64,000 nucleotides of DNA from Burkholderiaceae bacterium (GCA_947448415.1 CANFMT010000011.1:1-64000); one strand, 5' to 3'. Numbered from the stretch's first letter, positions 8,968-18,083 are shown. Notes: generated from the letters alone by a model not told the origin. Numbers and translations are program-made.

Positions 8968-9492
8968 ATGAGCGTCAAACAATTTAACGCCACTTGGTCT
9001 CAGGTAGAGGATCGCATTGTTTTGAATATCAGCACGCAAGAGAATGAACTCTACAGCTTTTGGCTGACCCGCAATATCGCCAAGCACCTGATTTATGGCA
9101 GTCAAGAAGTTCTCAAGAAACAATTAGAGAAAACGCATAATGCACGCGCCTCTGCTGTCATTCAGGAGTTTCAGAAAGATAGCCTTAAATCCACTATTAA
9201 TTTCCAAGAAAAGTTTGATGGTGCAGCCAATACCCCTCTGGGCAAGGATCCGCTTTTAGTTACTGGCTTGAATATGTCAAGCAAAGGGGATACCTTTGAC
9301 ATTGGGCTGATATTAGTCAACCAGAAACGTGTCAACGTTCCCTTGCCATCGAATATGGTCAATGCCCTAGTGCTATTAATTGAGCAATTAACGCAGCGTG
9401 CTCAGTGGAATTTAACAGATGACTTTCAGGCACAAGAATCTAACGCTGACAATTCCTCAGTTACCAAATCTTCTGAACAAAAACTTCACTGA
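8968..9492 (+). CDS. Hypothetical protein, 174 aa
   Basis: I do not recognise this protein. It is soluble-looking, with no signal peptide or membrane span, is mildly basic in the first half, and ends in a polar Ser/Gln/Asn-rich tail. The middle (KDPLLVTGLNMSS, FDIGLILVN, RVNVPLPSNMVNALVLLIEQLTQRAQW) suggests a beta-sheet followed by a long helix. It is divergent from the long GT41 gene and lies between it and the GT4/type I export genes, so a helper role in glycosylation or export is possible. That is context only. ATG 8968 has no strong ribosome site. Confidence 0.6.
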   Translation: MSVKQFNATWSQVEDRIVLNISTQENELYSFWLTRNIAKHLIYGSQEVLKKQLEKTHNARASAVIQEFQKDSLKSTINFQEKFDGAANTPLGKDPLLVTGLNMSSKGDTFDIGLILVNQKRVNVPLPSNMVNALVLLIEQLTQRAQWNLTDDFQAQESNADNSSVTKSSEQKLH

Positions 9493-9670
9493 TTATTTAG
9501 TAGGTATGTCATATTAGTATTTATCTCTGAATATGATTAGTTGATAAGTACTATATAACTTTATTCATAACTACCTTTTTAGTCTTCGTCGTCGGTTTTA
9601 TGTCTATATTCAGGCTTAAAACCAATTCCTAGTGCTTAAAATGAAACTTCTTATCTAAGTAGTTTTATTC

Positions 9671-10924
9671 ATGCAAATTCTTTTTGTCCACCAAAATTTC
9701 CCAAGCCAATTTTTACATTTGGCTCCGGCATTATTGGCTAAAGGGCATGATGTCAGAGCCATCCGAATGGCGGGTGCTGACCAAGAAGCTTCAGTAGAGA
9801 AGTGGGAAGGTATTCCAGTTCATCGCTATAAGCCATCACAAGGATCGACTCCCAAGATCCATCCGTGGGTCATCGACTTTGAAACCAAGATCATTCGTGC
9901 ACAAGCTGCATTTAAGACAGGCTTGGCAATGAAAGAAAGTGGCTTTAATCCCGAGGTCATTATTTCTCATCCAGGTTGGGGCGAGAGCCTCTTTCTGAAA
10001 GAAGTTTGGCCTAAGGCGAAGCTGGGCATTTATTGTGAATACTACTACCTATCGCAAGGCGGCGATATTGGCTTTGATCCAGAGTTTGGCGCTGAAAGTC
10101 CAGAAGGTGCATGCTTTGTGCACATCAAGAATCTGAATAATCAAATGCATTTTGAATTCGCAGATGCCGGTATTGCACCAACCCAATGGCAAGCCAGCAC
10201 CTTTCCCAAGCCCTTTCAGAAGAAGATTACGGTTATCCATGACGGCATCAACACGGATAATGTTGTTCCCAACGAAAACGCTACTATGACGCTCAATACC
10301 GCGCATGGGCAACTGACTTTGACTCCTAAAGACGAGATCATCACTTTCGTTAACCGCAATCTAGAGCCCTATCGGGGATATCACATCTTTATGAGGGCCT
10401 TGCCTGCCATACTTAAGGAGCGGCCTAATGCCCATGTGCTCATCGTTGGCGGTAATGACGTGAGCTATGGAGTGCGGCCACCCTCTGGCCAAACTTGGCG
10501 TGATGTTTTCTTTGAAGAGGTGAAAGGCCAGATTGATACCAGTCGGGTCCACTTCTTAGGCAAAGTTTCTTATCCCCATTTTTTAACGATCTTGCAGCTT
10601 TCCTCCGTGCATGTGTATCTGACCTATCCCTTTGTATTAGGTTGGAGCTTTATTGAAGCCATGAGTGCAGGCTGCGCGATTGTTGCTGGCAAGACACCAC
10701 CCGTTGAGGAAGTTGTGGATGATGGCAAAACTGGCTTATTGGTCGACTTTTTTGATGTAGCAAAGCTAGCCAAAACCGTATGTGATCTTCTGGCCGATCC
10801 AAAACGGCGTGAGAAGCTAGGGGAGGCAGCCCGCAAGTTCGCTATAAAGAATTATGATTTACAAAAAGTGAGTTTGCCTCGCCAATTAAAGTGGGTTGAA
10901 GGTTTGGTTAAAAAGACTGCTTAA
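9671..10924 (+). CDS. GT4-family glycosyltransferase
   Basis: The 417-residue protein shows a GT-B fold of the GT4 type. The N-terminal Rossmann start is MQILFVHQNFPSQFLHLAPAL, followed by the linker motif VIHDGINTD (~199-207) and NRNLEPYRGYHIFMRALP (~233-250). The C-terminal donor site holds VHVYLTYPFVLGWSFIEAMSAGCAIVAG (~314-341), with the conserved E-x7-E-like pattern, then DGKTGLLVDFFD. GT4 enzymes are retaining transferases that build polysaccharide or glycoprotein glycans. The gene lies 50 bp upstream of the type I exporter operon, supporting a role in modifying the exported protein or its glycan. Sugar specificity cannot be inferred. Confidence 0.85.
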   Translation: MQILFVHQNFPSQFLHLAPALLAKGHDVRAIRMAGADQEASVEKWEGIPVHRYKPSQGSTPKIHPWVIDFETKIIRAQAAFKTGLAMKESGFNPEVIISHPGWGESLFLKEVWPKAKLGIYCEYYYLSQGGDIGFDPEFGAESPEGACFVHIKNLNNQMHFEFADAGIAPTQWQASTFPKPFQKKITVIHDGINTDNVVPNENATMTLNTAHGQLTLTPKDEIITFVNRNLEPYRGYHIFMRALPAILKERPNAHVLIVGGNDVSYGVRPPSGQTWRDVFFEEVKGQIDTSRVHFLGKVSYPHFLTILQLSSVHVYLTYPFVLGWSFIEAMSAGCAIVAGKTPPVEEVVDDGKTGLLVDFFDVAKLAKTVCDLLADPKRREKLGEAARKFAIKNYDLQKVSLPRQLKWVEGLVKKTA

Positions 10925-10974
10925 ACAATTCATTTACTTCATTACTCTAATCACTCATTGATCAATAAGTCTCT

Positions 10975-12732
10975 ATGCAGAAATACCTCAAACCGCCACC
11001 AGCCGATAATGAAATTCTGACGGCCCTCTATGGCTATAAGAAGATCTTTCGCTCTGTAGGCTTTTTTACTGCCTGCATGAATTTGCTGCTCTTAGCACCG
11101 TCTCTATATATGATGGACGTGTATGACCGAGTCTTAACCAGTCGCAATGAGTTCACCTTATTGATGTTGTCAGTGATTGTGCTGATTATGTTTTTGATTT
11201 ACTCGGCGCTCGATGCGATCCGCAGTCATGCCGTGATTGAAATCAGTAAAAAAATTGATGCCGAACTCAACCACCGTACCTTTACCGCTGCCTTTGAGCA
11301 AAACCTCAAAGTGAAAGGCGGTAGCGCCGGGCAGGCGCTCAATGATTTGACTACTATTCGGCAATTTGTTACGGGCCCATCACTGTATGCCTTCTTTGAT
11401 GCACCGTGGTTTCCGTTTTATTTGATTCTTATTTTCATGTTCAACTTCTGGTTGGGGGTCTATTCCACTATTTGTGTGTTGATCTTAATTATGTTGGCAG
11501 TGATTAATGAGCGCATTTCACATACTCACCTCTCTGAAGCCAGCACAAAATCTGTGCAATCTTCCAACATTGCTAGTAATAATTTGCGCCACGCAGAAGT
11601 GCTGGAGTCGATGGGTATGTTGCCATCATTGCGGGATCGCTGGTTTGGCTTACATAGTGAATTTTTATCCTCTCAAACCATCGCCAGTAAACATGCTGCC
11701 AGTTTAGGTGCCATTACCAAATTCTTTAGAAACCTCATGCAATCTTTTGCCTTGGGGTTTGCAGCCTTTTTGGTGCTCAAAAATGAAATGTCACCCGGCT
11801 CGATGATTGCGGCAACGGTATTGCTTGGTAAGGCGACTAGCCCAGTAGAGATGATTATTGGCTCATGGCGTCAATGGAAGGGCACTGTCAGTGCATATGA
11901 GCGCTTAAAGGCTTTGCTGGGAGAAAACCCACCACGAGTAATCGGTATGAGCCTGCCTAGACCGCAAGGATATATTTCTTTAGAAGGGGTGTTTGCTGCT
12001 CCTCCTGGTGTCAAGAGAGCAGTATTAAAGAACGTGACCTTCAAGATTGAACCAGGCGATGTGCTTGGAGTAATTGGCCCTAGTGCCGCCGGCAAATCTA
12101 CCTTAGCTCGTGTCATCCTCGGTATTTGGCCATCCACACCCGATGCTGCCCGAATTGATGGAGCTGACGTTTATCGTTGGAATAAAGATGAGCTTGGCCC
12201 TGCCATTGGGTATGTGCCACAAGATATTGAAGTCTTCCCGGGAACAATTAGCGAGAATATTGCGCGTTTTACCGAGTTCAACTCTGAAGATGTCATTGAG
12301 GCTGCTAAATCTGCTGGTATACACGATATGGTGCTACATATGCCAGAAGGGTATGACACCCGGATTGGTGATGGCGGCTTAGGCGTTTCTGGAGGGCAGA
12401 AGCAGCGGATTGCACTGGCAAGAGCGCTATTTGGAAAGCCCAGTATCTTAGTATTGGATGAGCCTAATTCCAATTTGGATGAGGCTGGAGAGGCTGCATT
12501 GATTGCTGCTATTCGGGAGGTGAGAGAGCGTCAAGCTACTGTGATTGTGATTACCCACCGTGTGCCAATATTAGAAGTCACCAATAAATTATTGTTATTG
12601 CAAGAGGGTGCGGTCCGCATGTTTGGCCCAAGTCAGCAAGTGATTGAGGCTTTACAAAAGCCCGCGGCTACCGCAGTCACTCAACAGGGTGGACCAGCTC
12701 CTGGCCAAATTCCGAATCCGGGAGTCGCGTGA
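10975..12732 (+). CDS. Type I secretion ABC exporter (permease/ATPase)
   Basis: This 585-residue inner-membrane exporter has an N-terminal six-helix transmembrane domain (~25-300) fused to an ATPase domain. The latter has Walker A GPSAAGKST (368-376), signature LGVSGGQKQR (~469-478), Walker B ILVLDEP (~490-496) and the H-loop ITHR. There is no C39 peptidase or long N-terminal C39-like extension, so it fits the PrtD/AprD/LipB-like group that exports RTX proteases, lipases and S-layer-type proteins. With the HlyD-like and TolC-like genes that follow it forms a complete tripartite pump. The HlyD gene overlaps its stop (TGATG), showing translational coupling. Likely cargo is the RTX protein at the window's left end. 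Confidence 0.92.
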   Translation: MQKYLKPPPADNEILTALYGYKKIFRSVGFFTACMNLLLLAPSLYMMDVYDRVLTSRNEFTLLMLSVIVLIMFLIYSALDAIRSHAVIEISKKIDAELNHRTFTAAFEQNLKVKGGSAGQALNDLTTIRQFVTGPSLYAFFDAPWFPFYLILIFMFNFWLGVYSTICVLILIMLAVINERISHTHLSEASTKSVQSSNIASNNLRHAEVLESMGMLPSLRDRWFGLHSEFLSSQTIASKHAASLGAITKFFRNLMQSFALGFAAFLVLKNEMSPGSMIAATVLLGKATSPVEMIIGSWRQWKGTVSAYERLKALLGENPPRVIGMSLPRPQGYISLEGVFAAPPGVKRAVLKNVTFKIEPGDVLGVIGPSAAGKSTLARVILGIWPSTPDAARIDGADVYRWNKDELGPAIGYVPQDIEVFPGTISENIARFTEFNSEDVIEAAKSAGIHDMVLHMPEGYDTRIGDGGLGVSGGQKQRIALARALFGKPSILVLDEPNSNLDEAGEAALIAAIREVRERQATVIVITHRVPILEVTNKLLLLQEGAVRMFGPSQQVIEALQKPAATAVTQQGGPAPGQIPNPGVA

Positions 12733-14039
12733 TGAGTGAATCAGTGCAAAAACCAGCAGGATCTGAAGAGGATTTGAAGCATCAACCTCAAAACGTGTCT
12801 GCGCAAAATCAAAGTAGCGAAGGTATGGAAAATGCGGAAAATCCACAACATCTAGAAATATCGCAAAACACGGATTCATCAGAAATTACTGATGTGGTGA
12901 TGGCTGGTGAAGATCAAGAGAAGGTCGCCAAGAAAGGCATTGCTGGCGGGGCTTTGGTAGTGGCTGAGGCAACTAAAGGCGCCGTCATGAAGCTAGCCGA
13001 TGGCTATGCCCGTTGGCATGATCTGCGCACGGGAGAGAAAGATGAAAATCACTATTCGTGGTTAGGTTGGCAAGTGTTGATTTGGGGTTTTGGCGGCGCT
13101 TTGTTGTGGGCGACTTTTGCGCCACTAGAAAAGGGTGTATCTGCCTCAGGCTACGTCATCACGGATAGTAATCGCCAGGCGATACAACCCGCATTTTCTG
13201 GCATTGTGGAAGACATTTTTGTTAAAGAAGGTCAGCAAGTCAAAGCAGGCCAAGTGCTGATGCGATTAAATCCGACCAGCGCCAAAGCGCAAGCGAATTC
13301 AACCAAAGAAGTGATTGGCGGCTTGGAAGCGCAGGCTAATGGCTTGCAGATGGCGATTGCCCAAAAGAAACAACAAGCTGCTCTATTGGATAAACAGCTA
13401 GTCGATTTACGTCAATTGGTGACAGAAGGATATATGGCTCGCAATAAGGTTTTTGACTTAGAGCGCCAGCATTTACAAGTGAAGGCTAGCATTCTGGAAG
13501 ATGAAGGTAATTTGGTCAAAATCAAACGCCAGATTGCAGAGCAACAAGAAAGGCTCAATCCTTACGAATTGGATTTAGCGAATACCGAATTGAAATCTCC
13601 TGTTAATGGTCAGGTCGTCAATATGGTGGTATTCACTAAAGGCGGAGTAGTGAGTCCTGGTCAAAAAATTATGGAAGTCATCCCCGCCAATGAGGCGCTG
13701 ATTGTTGAAGCGCAGCTCCCTGTAAATCTAGTTGATAAGGTCAGAGTCGATTTACCCGTAGAGATGATGTTTACTGCCTTTAATATGAATCGAACTCCGC
13801 ATATTCCCGGTACTTTAATTTCAGTAGGCGCTGATCGAATTGTCGAAGAGCGCACCGGTATGCCGTACTACAAGATACAGGCGATTAGCACCCCCAAGGG
13901 CGTTAGGATGCTTGGAGAACTGAAAGTGCGACCTGGTATGCCTGTTGAACTTTTTGTCAAAACCGGCGAGCAATCACTGATGAGTTATTTGCTAAAACCC
14001 ATATTTGATAGAACCCATTCTGCTTTAAGAGAAGATTAA
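12732..14039 (+). CDS. HlyD-family type I secretion adaptor protein
   Basis: The protein (435 aa from ATG 12732) has a cytoplasmic, acidic and Gln/Asn-rich N-terminus of about 110 residues. One membrane anchor follows (WLGWQVLIWGFGGALLWATF, ~111-130), then a periplasmic barrel-sandwich/lipoyl region (GIVEDIFVKEGQQVKAGQVL) and a coiled-coil hairpin (~195-285). A second lipoyl half contains TELKSPVNGQVVNM, ahead of a C-terminal beta-barrel. It bridges the ABC exporter and the outer-membrane channel. The N-terminal tail is longer than in classical HlyD. ATG 12732 overlaps the exporter stop and has GGGAG 8 bp upstream, preferred over GTG 12729. Confidence 0.9.
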   Translation: MSESVQKPAGSEEDLKHQPQNVSAQNQSSEGMENAENPQHLEISQNTDSSEITDVVMAGEDQEKVAKKGIAGGALVVAEATKGAVMKLADGYARWHDLRTGEKDENHYSWLGWQVLIWGFGGALLWATFAPLEKGVSASGYVITDSNRQAIQPAFSGIVEDIFVKEGQQVKAGQVLMRLNPTSAKAQANSTKEVIGGLEAQANGLQMAIAQKKQQAALLDKQLVDLRQLVTEGYMARNKVFDLERQHLQVKASILEDEGNLVKIKRQIAEQQERLNPYELDLANTELKSPVNGQVVNMVVFTKGGVVSPGQKIMEVIPANEALIVEAQLPVNLVDKVRVDLPVEMMFTAFNMNRTPHIPGTLISVGADRIVEERTGMPYYKIQAISTPKGVRMLGELKVRPGMPVELFVKTGEQSLMSYLLKPIFDRTHSALRED

Positions 14040-14043
14040 TTTG

Positions 14044-15399
14044 ATGCGTATGAAAAGATCTTACTTAGGAAAAACTGCGCTAGTACTATGCTGCTATGCC
14101 TTAGTGCAACCAGTGTTCGCGCTGGATTTAATGCAGTCTTATGAGTTGGCTTTGCGCAATGATCCCATCTACCGATCTGCTTCTGCCGATTATGAGGCGG
14201 GGATGGAAAATAATGGGATTGGTCGATCAGCAGTTTTACCTAAAGTGGCAGCGCAATATAGTCAAAACGCCAATAGGGCAGTGCAGTGGGGCGCGGCATA
14301 TACCGGTGGTCCGACTACTTCAACAAATTGGTCTTACCCCAGTAATTATTCCTATGTGCAGTTAACTCAACCCATTTTTAGTTTGGATGCCTTAGCGCGT
14401 TGGCGTCAAGGTATGGCGCAAGCAGACTTTAGTCAATCTAAGTTTCTCTTTAACACCCAAGACCTCCTAATACGCGTTGCACAAGCCTATACCGATTTGC
14501 TTTTTGCTATAGACTATTTACAGTTTCAAACAGCAGAGCGCGATGCCTTTTTAGAGCAGTGGAATATGGCTAAAAGGCTTAATCAAGCGGGCGAGACTTC
14601 CATGACCGATATGCTAGAGGCAGATGCGGCTTATCAAGTTTCTGAAGCCAAAGTCATTGATGCAAAGGATGCAATCGAGGTTAATAAGCGTAAATTGGAT
14701 AGTTTGATTGGCGATTCGATTGCCGATCTCACAAAAGTCAATAAACTCTCAAGTGGTTTTCGTTATTTGAACTTGCCAACCTTGAAGTTTGAGGACTGGA
14801 AAGAAAAAGCCTTGGCAACCAATGCTGAGTTGAAGGCCGCTGAAAACAATGCAGAGATTGCCAAACAGGAATATCGCAAAAATCACGGCGCTCACTATCC
14901 TGTGGTCAATTTAATTGGTGCTTTAACCACTCAGCAATCGAACTCGGTTACTAGTATTAACAATACTACCAATCAGAGTTATGTTGGAGTACAGGTGAAT
15001 TTGCCAATCTTTAGTGGTGGTGAAATCAATGCACGTAGTTCACAAGCTTATGCTAATTATGAAAAGGCTAAGGCAGACTATGACGTGACGCGCGATAAAG
15101 TCATTACCGAGTTACGTAAGCAGTATGACTATGTGGCCTCAGGAAAACAAAAGATACAGGCATTGACTGCTGCACAAGACTCTGCAACCCAATTAGTCAA
15201 ATCGATGCGTAAGAGTGTCATGGCTGGGGAGCGTATTAATGTAGATGTTCTCTTGGCAGAGAAGGGTTTGTTTACCACGCGTCGTGATTTAGCCCAGACC
15301 AAATACAACTACCTCATGGCTTACTTAAAGCTCAATCAGCTTGGCGGATCTTTAGAGGTGACTGACTTTGAAAAAGTAGCGGTTTACTTTAAACAGTAA
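14044..15399 (+). CDS. TolC-family outer-membrane efflux/secretion channel
   Basis: The 451-residue protein begins with a signal peptide (basic RMKRS, hydrophobic GKTALVLCCYALVQPVFA, cleavage after ALA/FA) and contains the two repeated alpha-helical hairpin/beta regions of TolC. Landmarks are LDLMQSYELALRNDP near the mature start, YVQLTQPIF, and the second-repeat YVGVQVNLPIFSGGEINARSS. The last helix ends near LGGSLEVTDFEKV. It forms the outer-membrane trimer of the type I system encoded directly upstream (4-bp gap). ATG 14044 is preferred over TTG 14041. Confidence 0.9.
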   Translation: MRMKRSYLGKTALVLCCYALVQPVFALDLMQSYELALRNDPIYRSASADYEAGMENNGIGRSAVLPKVAAQYSQNANRAVQWGAAYTGGPTTSTNWSYPSNYSYVQLTQPIFSLDALARWRQGMAQADFSQSKFLFNTQDLLIRVAQAYTDLLFAIDYLQFQTAERDAFLEQWNMAKRLNQAGETSMTDMLEADAAYQVSEAKVIDAKDAIEVNKRKLDSLIGDSIADLTKVNKLSSGFRYLNLPTLKFEDWKEKALATNAELKAAENNAEIAKQEYRKNHGAHYPVVNLIGALTTQQSNSVTSINNTTNQSYVGVQVNLPIFSGGEINARSSQAYANYEKAKADYDVTRDKVITELRKQYDYVASGKQKIQALTAAQDSATQLVKSMRKSVMAGERINVDVLLAEKGLFTTRRDLAQTKYNYLMAYLKLNQLGGSLEVTDFEKVAVYFKQ

Positions 15400-15431
15400 A
15401 TAGCTTTTAAAGAATTGAGTGTTATGCCTAT

Positions 15432-16151
15432 TTAGATATCGCCAGCACGGCGCCTAGGGTGAGCCTCTGGGTTTTCAGTCTTTTGGTATTTTCCGCAGAA
15501 TACATAAAGCTCTAAGCGGTTACGCAGATCTAGTTTGCTGTAGATAGAGGCCAAGTGATTACGTAAAGTGTGCTCACTAATATTAAGCATCGCAGCAATT
15601 TCTTTAAGAGACTTTTCAGCATGCACCTGAATGGCGCGAGTAACTTTCTCTTCTTTGGTAGAAAGGGTGGCCAATTTCTTTTGCTCATTGCTTAATGCTT
15701 TAGGGGCATTTGCTTCTGCAATTTGCATCAAGATTCTTGAAGTGGCATTACGGTTGATCCACAACTCACCTAAATGAATTTTTTCAATCGCCTTTAATAA
15801 GGTGTCAGTCGATTCAGTTTTAATAATGACGCCTCGTGCGCCTTTGACTACCGCTTGATCATGGATGCTGGTGTTATTGCTGCCAGTGTAAATAATGATC
15901 TTAGCTTTTGTTTTTTCCAGCAGAAGGGGGATTAATCCAAGGCCATCTTCGCCATTTAAATCTGGCTCTAAAACAATAATATCGGGTTCATGGGCTATAG
16001 CATTGCTAAGGGCATCTTTTGCATTACTCGCTGATGCGCACACTTCAAAAGACTCTACAGTGGAGATGAGGTGTTTCATTCCCCATAAAGCAATCTGCTG
16101 AGGATCGACAATCTGAATTTTTATTTTGGTTTCTGTTTTGTCGAGGCTCAT
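15432..16151 (-). CDS. NarL/FixJ-type response regulator with degenerate receiver
   Basis: The 239-residue regulator has a receiver-like domain (~10-125) and a C-terminal LuxR-type helix-turn-helix (LSTKEEKVTRAIQVHAEKSLKEIAAMLNIS region, ~165-225). At the phospho-acceptor position NarL-like proteins read L-D-x-N-x-P-G; here it reads VLEPDLNGEDG, placing Glu62 where Asp is expected. The usual acidic pair near the N-terminus is reduced to one Asp (IVDPQQ), while the conserved Lys of beta5 (GVIIKTES) is kept. It is therefore probably not controlled by ordinary phosphorylation. It is convergent with tolC and divergent from the GGDEF gene; no histidine kinase is adjacent. Confidence 0.85.
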   Translation of the reverse strand: MSLDKTETKIKIQIVDPQQIALWGMKHLISTVESFEVCASASNAKDALSNAIAHEPDIIVLEPDLNGEDGLGLIPLLLEKTKAKIIIYTGSNNTSIHDQAVVKGARGVIIKTESTDTLLKAIEKIHLGELWINRNATSRILMQIAEANAPKALSNEQKKLATLSTKEEKVTRAIQVHAEKSLKEIAAMLNISEHTLRNHLASIYSKLDLRNRLELYVFCGKYQKTENPEAHPRRRAGDI

Positions 16152-16496
16152 AAGTGTTACGTAGTTTATCTGTTTTTAATAAATGTTATTTGCAGTTGCA
16201 ATATATTTATGCGCCAATCTTGTGCATTTTAGTATATAAATACTAATTATTTAAGGTATTGAATAAGGCATTACCCTAGATGGAGAATGTTTGGTAATCC
16301 TTTTTTAATGGATCTGGGCTCCTTCTGGGCACCAAGATAAGTCAGCAGAGTAAATCGAGGCAATAACTTCAGAATAGTATGTAAATAACAATTATCAGAA
16401 CAAGGGTGGTGCTATAAACTCTGTGTGCGCTGTATAGAGCACTCTTTGGCTCAACATAATTGATTATCTTTCTCGTAAAACTTTAGACCCCTTATT
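16152..16496. promoter_or_regulatory. 345-bp divergent intergenic region with 18-bp palindrome
   Basis: The AT-rich spacer between the divergent regulator and GGDEF genes holds a perfect inverted repeat TTAGTATATAAATACTAA (16229-16246, 7-bp arms, 4-bp centre), about 80 bp upstream of the regulator start. It could be an operator for the LuxR-type protein. No small gene or terminator was recognised in the remainder. Confidence 0.4.
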
Positions 16497-18083
16497 TTGT
16501 TAAAACGATTTCTATCGAGCTTTCTTGGTTTACTAACTGGCATCTTAGTATTTGCGCAGCCAGCATTCGCCTTAGAAAAAGTAGTTTTACAACTGAAGTG
16601 GACTCATGCTTATCAGTTTGTCGGTTATTACGCTGCCAAAGAAATGGGTTATTACCAGTCAGCTGGATTAGATGTCGATATTCGTGCACTTCAACCAGGG
16701 CAGGATGTGGTTGCGGAGGTAATGTCTGGTAGAGCTAATTATGGCTCTGGTACAAGTAGTTTATTGCTGGCAAGACAGGATGGGGCGCCGGTTGTAGTGC
16801 TTGCCACTATTTTTCAGCATTCACCGTATGTGATGATTGCCAAGCGATTCAAAGAAAATCAGAGTATTCATGATTTAAGTCAAAAGCCGATCTTATTAAG
16901 AAGGCTTTCAGATGAATTACTAGTGTATTTAAATCGCGAACGAGTCGATTTAAAAAACATGACAGCGTATTCACCGGGAATGGATACAGTGGAGAAGCTC
17001 ACTAATGGCTCGGTCATGGCAATCTCAGGGTATGTTAGCAATGAACCCTATCAATTATCTAAATTGGGTTTTGCATATGATATCTATAGCCCGCGTTCAG
17101 TAGGCATCGATATGTACGGAGATAATTTATTTACGACGAGTAGGGAGTTAGATAAGCATGAAGCAAGAGCTGAACGCTTTCGGGTGGCTACTTTGCAAGG
17201 CTGGGAATTTGCCCTAAAGCATCCAGAGGAGGCTCTAGTGCTGGTTCAAAAATATGCCCCTTCAGAAACGGCCAAGAAAATTGCCTTTGAGCGTTCTAAA
17301 TTAGATCCATTAATCAGGGCAGACCTAGTTCCTGTAGGCTTTATGAACCTATCGCGCTGGCAGCATACCGCCGATATCTACAAAGAGGCGGGCGCATTAA
17401 AGTCGGATTTTTCTCTAGAAGGGTTTATCTATGACCCCAACCCCAAGAAAAATCTTACTTGGTTATATAGCGCTCTAATCTTAGCGATTATTGTTGTAGT
17501 GTGTATTATCGCTTTGGCTTATTACATTTGGAGGTTAAATCGTCGCCTTCGGAATTCGCTCTCTCAAGTTCAACATATAGCAAATCATGATCCGTTAACC
17601 GGCTTGCCCAATCGATCCTTATTTACAGATCGATTACAACGCGCTGTTTTAAAAGCCCGTCGCGATAAAACTATTTTTGCGATTCTATATATTGACATTG
17701 ATCATTTCAAGAGCATTAATGATCAATACGGACATATTGCCGGCGATGAAGTTCTCAAAGCTGCATCAAACCGGATGATGGCTTGTATACGAGATTCTGA
17801 TTCTTTGGGTCGGCTTGGAGGCGATGAGTTTACAGTGTTGTTGGTTGACCTACAAAAGCCAGAAGATGCTTTGCGAATCGCTAAAAAAATGCAGTCTGCA
17901 ATCGCAATGGGTGTTTCTGTTCATGGCCAAATGATTGCCACAACTATTAGTGTTGGTATCTCGATTTATCCAAATGATGCAGACTCGGAAGAGGGGCTGT
18001 TTAAGTGTGCGGATGCAGCCATGTATCGATCTAAGACGAATGGCAAAAACACTATTCATTTCTATGCCGATTTGCCTCATTAA
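16497..18083 (+). CDS. Periplasmic NMT1/THI5-like sensor domain fused to GGDEF diguanylate cyclase
   Basis: The 528-residue protein starts with a signal sequence (LKRFLSSFLGLLTGILVFAQPAFA) and a periplasmic substrate-binding-like domain of the NMT1/THI5 type (VVLQLKWTHAYQFVGYYAAK, ~27-315). A transmembrane helix follows (~322-345), then a cytoplasmic GGDEF domain. The active-site motif GGDEF is intact at 441-445 and an inhibitory-site RxxD (RDSD, 432-435) lies five residues upstream. It should make cyclic di-GMP in response to a small periplasmic ligand, perhaps pyrimidine- or sulfonate-like; the ligand is inferred only from the family. The start is TTG 16497, as no in-frame ATG precedes the signal peptide. 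The ribosome site is poor. Confidence 0.87.
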   Translation: MLKRFLSSFLGLLTGILVFAQPAFALEKVVLQLKWTHAYQFVGYYAAKEMGYYQSAGLDVDIRALQPGQDVVAEVMSGRANYGSGTSSLLLARQDGAPVVVLATIFQHSPYVMIAKRFKENQSIHDLSQKPILLRRLSDELLVYLNRERVDLKNMTAYSPGMDTVEKLTNGSVMAISGYVSNEPYQLSKLGFAYDIYSPRSVGIDMYGDNLFTTSRELDKHEARAERFRVATLQGWEFALKHPEEALVLVQKYAPSETAKKIAFERSKLDPLIRADLVPVGFMNLSRWQHTADIYKEAGALKSDFSLEGFIYDPNPKKNLTWLYSALILAIIVVVCIIALAYYIWRLNRRLRNSLSQVQHIANHDPLTGLPNRSLFTDRLQRAVLKARRDKTIFAILYIDIDHFKSINDQYGHIAGDEVLKAASNRMMACIRDSDSLGRLGGDEFTVLLVDLQKPEDALRIAKKMQSAIAMGVSVHGQMIATTISVGISIYPNDADSEEGLFKCADAAMYRSKTNGKNTIHFYADLPH

